33,944 nucleotides of DNA. Source: GYS-P2D sp964489125. GTDB lineage: Bacteria; Bacteroidota; Bacteroidia; Chitinophagales; Saprospiraceae. Both the position numbers and the translations under genes were made by a program. Position 1 is the first letter of the stretch; every line of letters starts with the position of its first letter. Below, piece by piece: positions 32,433 through 33,944 of the stretch. Below the pieces are notes generated by a model. The model was given only the letters and a program-made list of their open reading frames with translations. It was not told the origin of the DNA and ran no database searches. Location of the stretch: contig CAZAXY010000027.1 in assembly GCA_964489125.1 (NCBI GenBank), positions 1 through 33,944 of the forward strand. Reading direction: 5' to 3'.

Positions 32433-33393
32433 AAAATCTAATGCAATACGTCGACTAGTTCAAGAAACAATGTTGACAGTTGATGATCTTGTCTACCCAT
32501 TGTTTTTAGTAGACGACGAGAATATAAAAGAAGAGATCTCATCGCTTCCTGGAAACTATAGGTTGTCATTAGATCAGATAAAACTTGAAATCAAATCTGC
32601 AGTCAATTTGGGGCTTCAAAGTTTTATGATCTTTCCTAAAATAGCGGATCATAATAAAGACAAGCTTGCTAGCTACAGCTATAGCAAGGATAACTATTAC
32701 CTCAATGCCATTTCTGAACTCAAATCTGCTTTCCCCGATGTCACTTTAATTAGTGATGTTGCCATGGATCCCTACAATGTAGATGGTCACGACGGCATAG
32801 TCGAAAATGGAAAGATACTTAACGATGCGTCAATCGAAGTACTTGTCAAGATGTCTTTGGCTCAGGCCAAGGCAGGATTTGATATATTGGGCCCATCCGA
32901 TATGATGGATGGTAGAGTGGGTGCTATCAGAGAGGCTCTGGACTCAGAAGGATACGTGGATACAGGCATTATGTCGTATTCGGCCAAGTATGCCAGTGCA
33001 TATTATGGACCATTCCGAGATGCACTGGACAGTGCTCCCGTGATTGACACCAATATCCCGAAGGATAAGAAGACCTACCAGATGAATCCGGCTAATAAAA
33101 GAGAAGCACTTATTGAGGGCGCCCTCGATGAAGCAGAAGGAGCAGACTTCCTCATGGTGAAGCCTGCGCTTAACTATCTCGATGTTATCCATGTAATGAA
33201 GGAAAACTTTAATCTTCCAATCGCAGCATATCATGTCAGTGGAGAATGTGCCATGCTCATAGCAGCATGCCAAAATGGATGGCTGGAGTATGATAAAGCA
33301 ATGCCAGAAACACTACTCTCTCTTAAGAGAGCTGGCTCTGATGTCATCATCAGCTATTTTGCCAAAGACTATGCAAAAATGGTGAACGGATAG
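32407..33393 (+). CDS. hemB: Delta-aminolevulinic acid dehydratase (porphobilinogen synthase)
   Basis: A cytoplasmic enzyme of 328 residues that condenses two 5-aminolevulinate molecules to porphobilinogen in heme synthesis. The two Schiff-base lysines are Lys194 (SYSAKYASAYYGPFRDA) and Lys252 (LMVKPALNYLD). The metal-site stretch DVAMDPYNVDGHDG (117-130) has Ala119, Asp121 and Asp129 where zinc enzymes have three Cys, so this is the Mg2+-type enzyme. The start at 32407 gives the family opening LRRPRRNRKSNAIRRLVQET, and the 26-base overlap with yidD is therefore probably real. Confidence 0.96.
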   Translation: MLRRPRRNRKSNAIRRLVQETMLTVDDLVYPLFLVDDENIKEEISSLPGNYRLSLDQIKLEIKSAVNLGLQSFMIFPKIADHNKDKLASYSYSKDNYYLNAISELKSAFPDVTLISDVAMDPYNVDGHDGIVENGKILNDASIEVLVKMSLAQAKAGFDILGPSDMMDGRVGAIREALDSEGYVDTGIMSYSAKYASAYYGPFRDALDSAPVIDTNIPKDKKTYQMNPANKREALIEGALDEAEGADFLMVKPALNYLDVIHVMKENFNLPIAAYHVSGECAMLIAACQNGWLEYDKAMPETLLSLKRAGSDVIISYFAKDYAKMVNG

Positions 33394-33399
33394 GATCCT

Positions 33400-33936
33400 T
33401 TATTTTACCCAGTCGTAATTGATCTTCTTATAGTCGTCTATTTCTTGCCCAGAAGGAAAGTTTACACTATCAATCACGTCTAATCGACTTCTGAAGTCAA
33501 GCTCATCTATGTAGTAGCGTTCTCCTTCCTTTTTAGCCAGTATGAATATCTGCATACCAAGTTTACCTTTCTGATCCAGCCATGCGTAATCGAATCCTTT
33601 TGATTCGTCCTTACTTTCGCTTAATTCAAAAAAGTCATGGTACTCCCAATCATCACGACCGCCTATTCCACTGCTATACATATTCACTAATCGCTTGAGC
33701 TTCACCAAATTGATAGCCTCACCAGATTTAAACTGATTCTGAAGTGGCTTGTCCCTGTTGGTTTTAATAGACTTCAAGACTAATTCAGCATATTGTTTTC
33801 CTGATGTTGCAGAGGAAAAAGGTAAATCTGCTACCTCTTTCACGCCTGAGGTGCCAGATGCACCATATCCTCCACATGCCTGAACAATAACTAAGAGTCC
33901 TACCAAGTACAATAATGGGCGAAGGCGATAAATCAT
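33400..33936 (-). CDS. Predicted lipoprotein of unknown function
   Basis: A protein of 178 residues with a lipoprotein signal (positively charged start, hydrophobic 8-19, VQAC with Cys21), followed by a Gly/Ser-rich spacer. The mature part is mixed alpha/beta with conserved-looking aromatic stretches (DDWEYHDFFELSES, GERYYIDELDFRSRLD). I do not recognise the family. It is convergent with hemB, six bases from stop to stop. The start lies eight bases from the window edge, so an upstream start cannot be excluded. Confidence 0.75.
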   Translation of the reverse strand: MIYRLRPLLYLVGLLVIVQACGGYGASGTSGVKEVADLPFSSATSGKQYAELVLKSIKTNRDKPLQNQFKSGEAINLVKLKRLVNMYSSGIGGRDDWEYHDFFELSESKDESKGFDYAWLDQKGKLGMQIFILAKKEGERYYIDELDFRSRLDVIDSVNFPSGQEIDDYKKINYDWVK

Positions 33937-33944
33937 AAATCTCG

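Noticed and set aside
14075..33393. Idea that CDGSH, IscSUA, HemW and HemB form one iron system
   Set aside because: They lie in separate, differently oriented units with no shared operator that I can see; proximity alone does not support it.
1..33944. Search by eye for CRISPR repeats, insertion-sequence ends, attachment sites, tRNA and rRNA
   Set aside because: No regularly spaced repeats, transposase or integrase motifs, cloverleaf-like sequences or rRNA signatures were found.

Overview
The window (33,944 bases, moderate-to-low GC) looks like chromosomal DNA of a free-living Bacteroidota bacterium, probably from the Saprospiria/Chitinophagia side, though that placement is tentative. Reasons: gene starts are preceded by A-rich leaders instead of Shine-Dalgarno sequences; several genes carry the Bacteroidota -7 promoter element TAnnTTTG; and the families are typical of the phylum (DUF6702, a long Tsp/Prc protease, a K+-dependent membrane pyrophosphatase, the Bacteroidota form of alanine dehydrogenase). 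I see no rRNA, tRNA, insertion sequence, phage gene, CRISPR array or toxin-antitoxin pair. Coding density is high and the content is mostly housekeeping.

Layout. 1-4,932 (minus): the start of an ABC-F ATPase cut by the window edge, a C-terminal processing protease, and a membrane pyrophosphatase. 5,101-7,572 (plus): a metal-import operon with a DtxR/MntR-type repressor, a TroA-type binding protein with an unusual C-terminal membrane anchor, and an ABC ATPase; a 30-bp palindrome overlaps its promoter and no permease gene follows. 7,569-11,626 (minus): a membrane GT2 glycosyltransferase, a small membrane protein, an MsbA-like ABC exporter and an NADPH-dependent FMN reductase. 11,703-15,095: a MocA-like nucleotidyltransferase, an SDR oxidoreductase, an outer-membrane barrel protein, a double-CDGSH iron-sulfur protein (minus) and RadC.

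15,105-18,764 (minus): a GT4 glycosyltransferase with a DUF2304 membrane protein, then the iron-sulfur assembly genes iscS-iscU-iscA. 18,959-22,227 (plus): a MeaB-type GTPase, an M23 peptidase and the peroxiredoxin Bcp. 22,222-23,973 (minus): HemW and an O-methyltransferase. 24,117-27,032 (plus): a TetR regulator, a large acyl-CoA dehydrogenase and an SCP2 lipid carrier, which together look like a fatty-acyl-CoA catabolic unit. 27,092-29,189 (minus): an unknown small protein, alanine dehydrogenase and TsaE. 29,344-33,393 (plus): GyrB, a structured 350-bp intergenic region, then a tightly overlapping DUF6702-YidD-HemB cluster. A lipoprotein gene on the minus strand closes the window.

How the parts relate. 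Metal, iron-sulfur and heme functions recur (metal importer, IscSUA, CDGSH protein, HemW, HemB), but they are separate transcription units and I do not claim one system. No clearly new system is visible. The best leads are the incomplete, membrane-anchored metal importer with its operator, an alanine dehydrogenase with Pro where the catalytic His is expected, a terminator-like hairpin in the tetR leader, the hairpin-rich region after gyrB, and a perfect palindrome in front of bcp.
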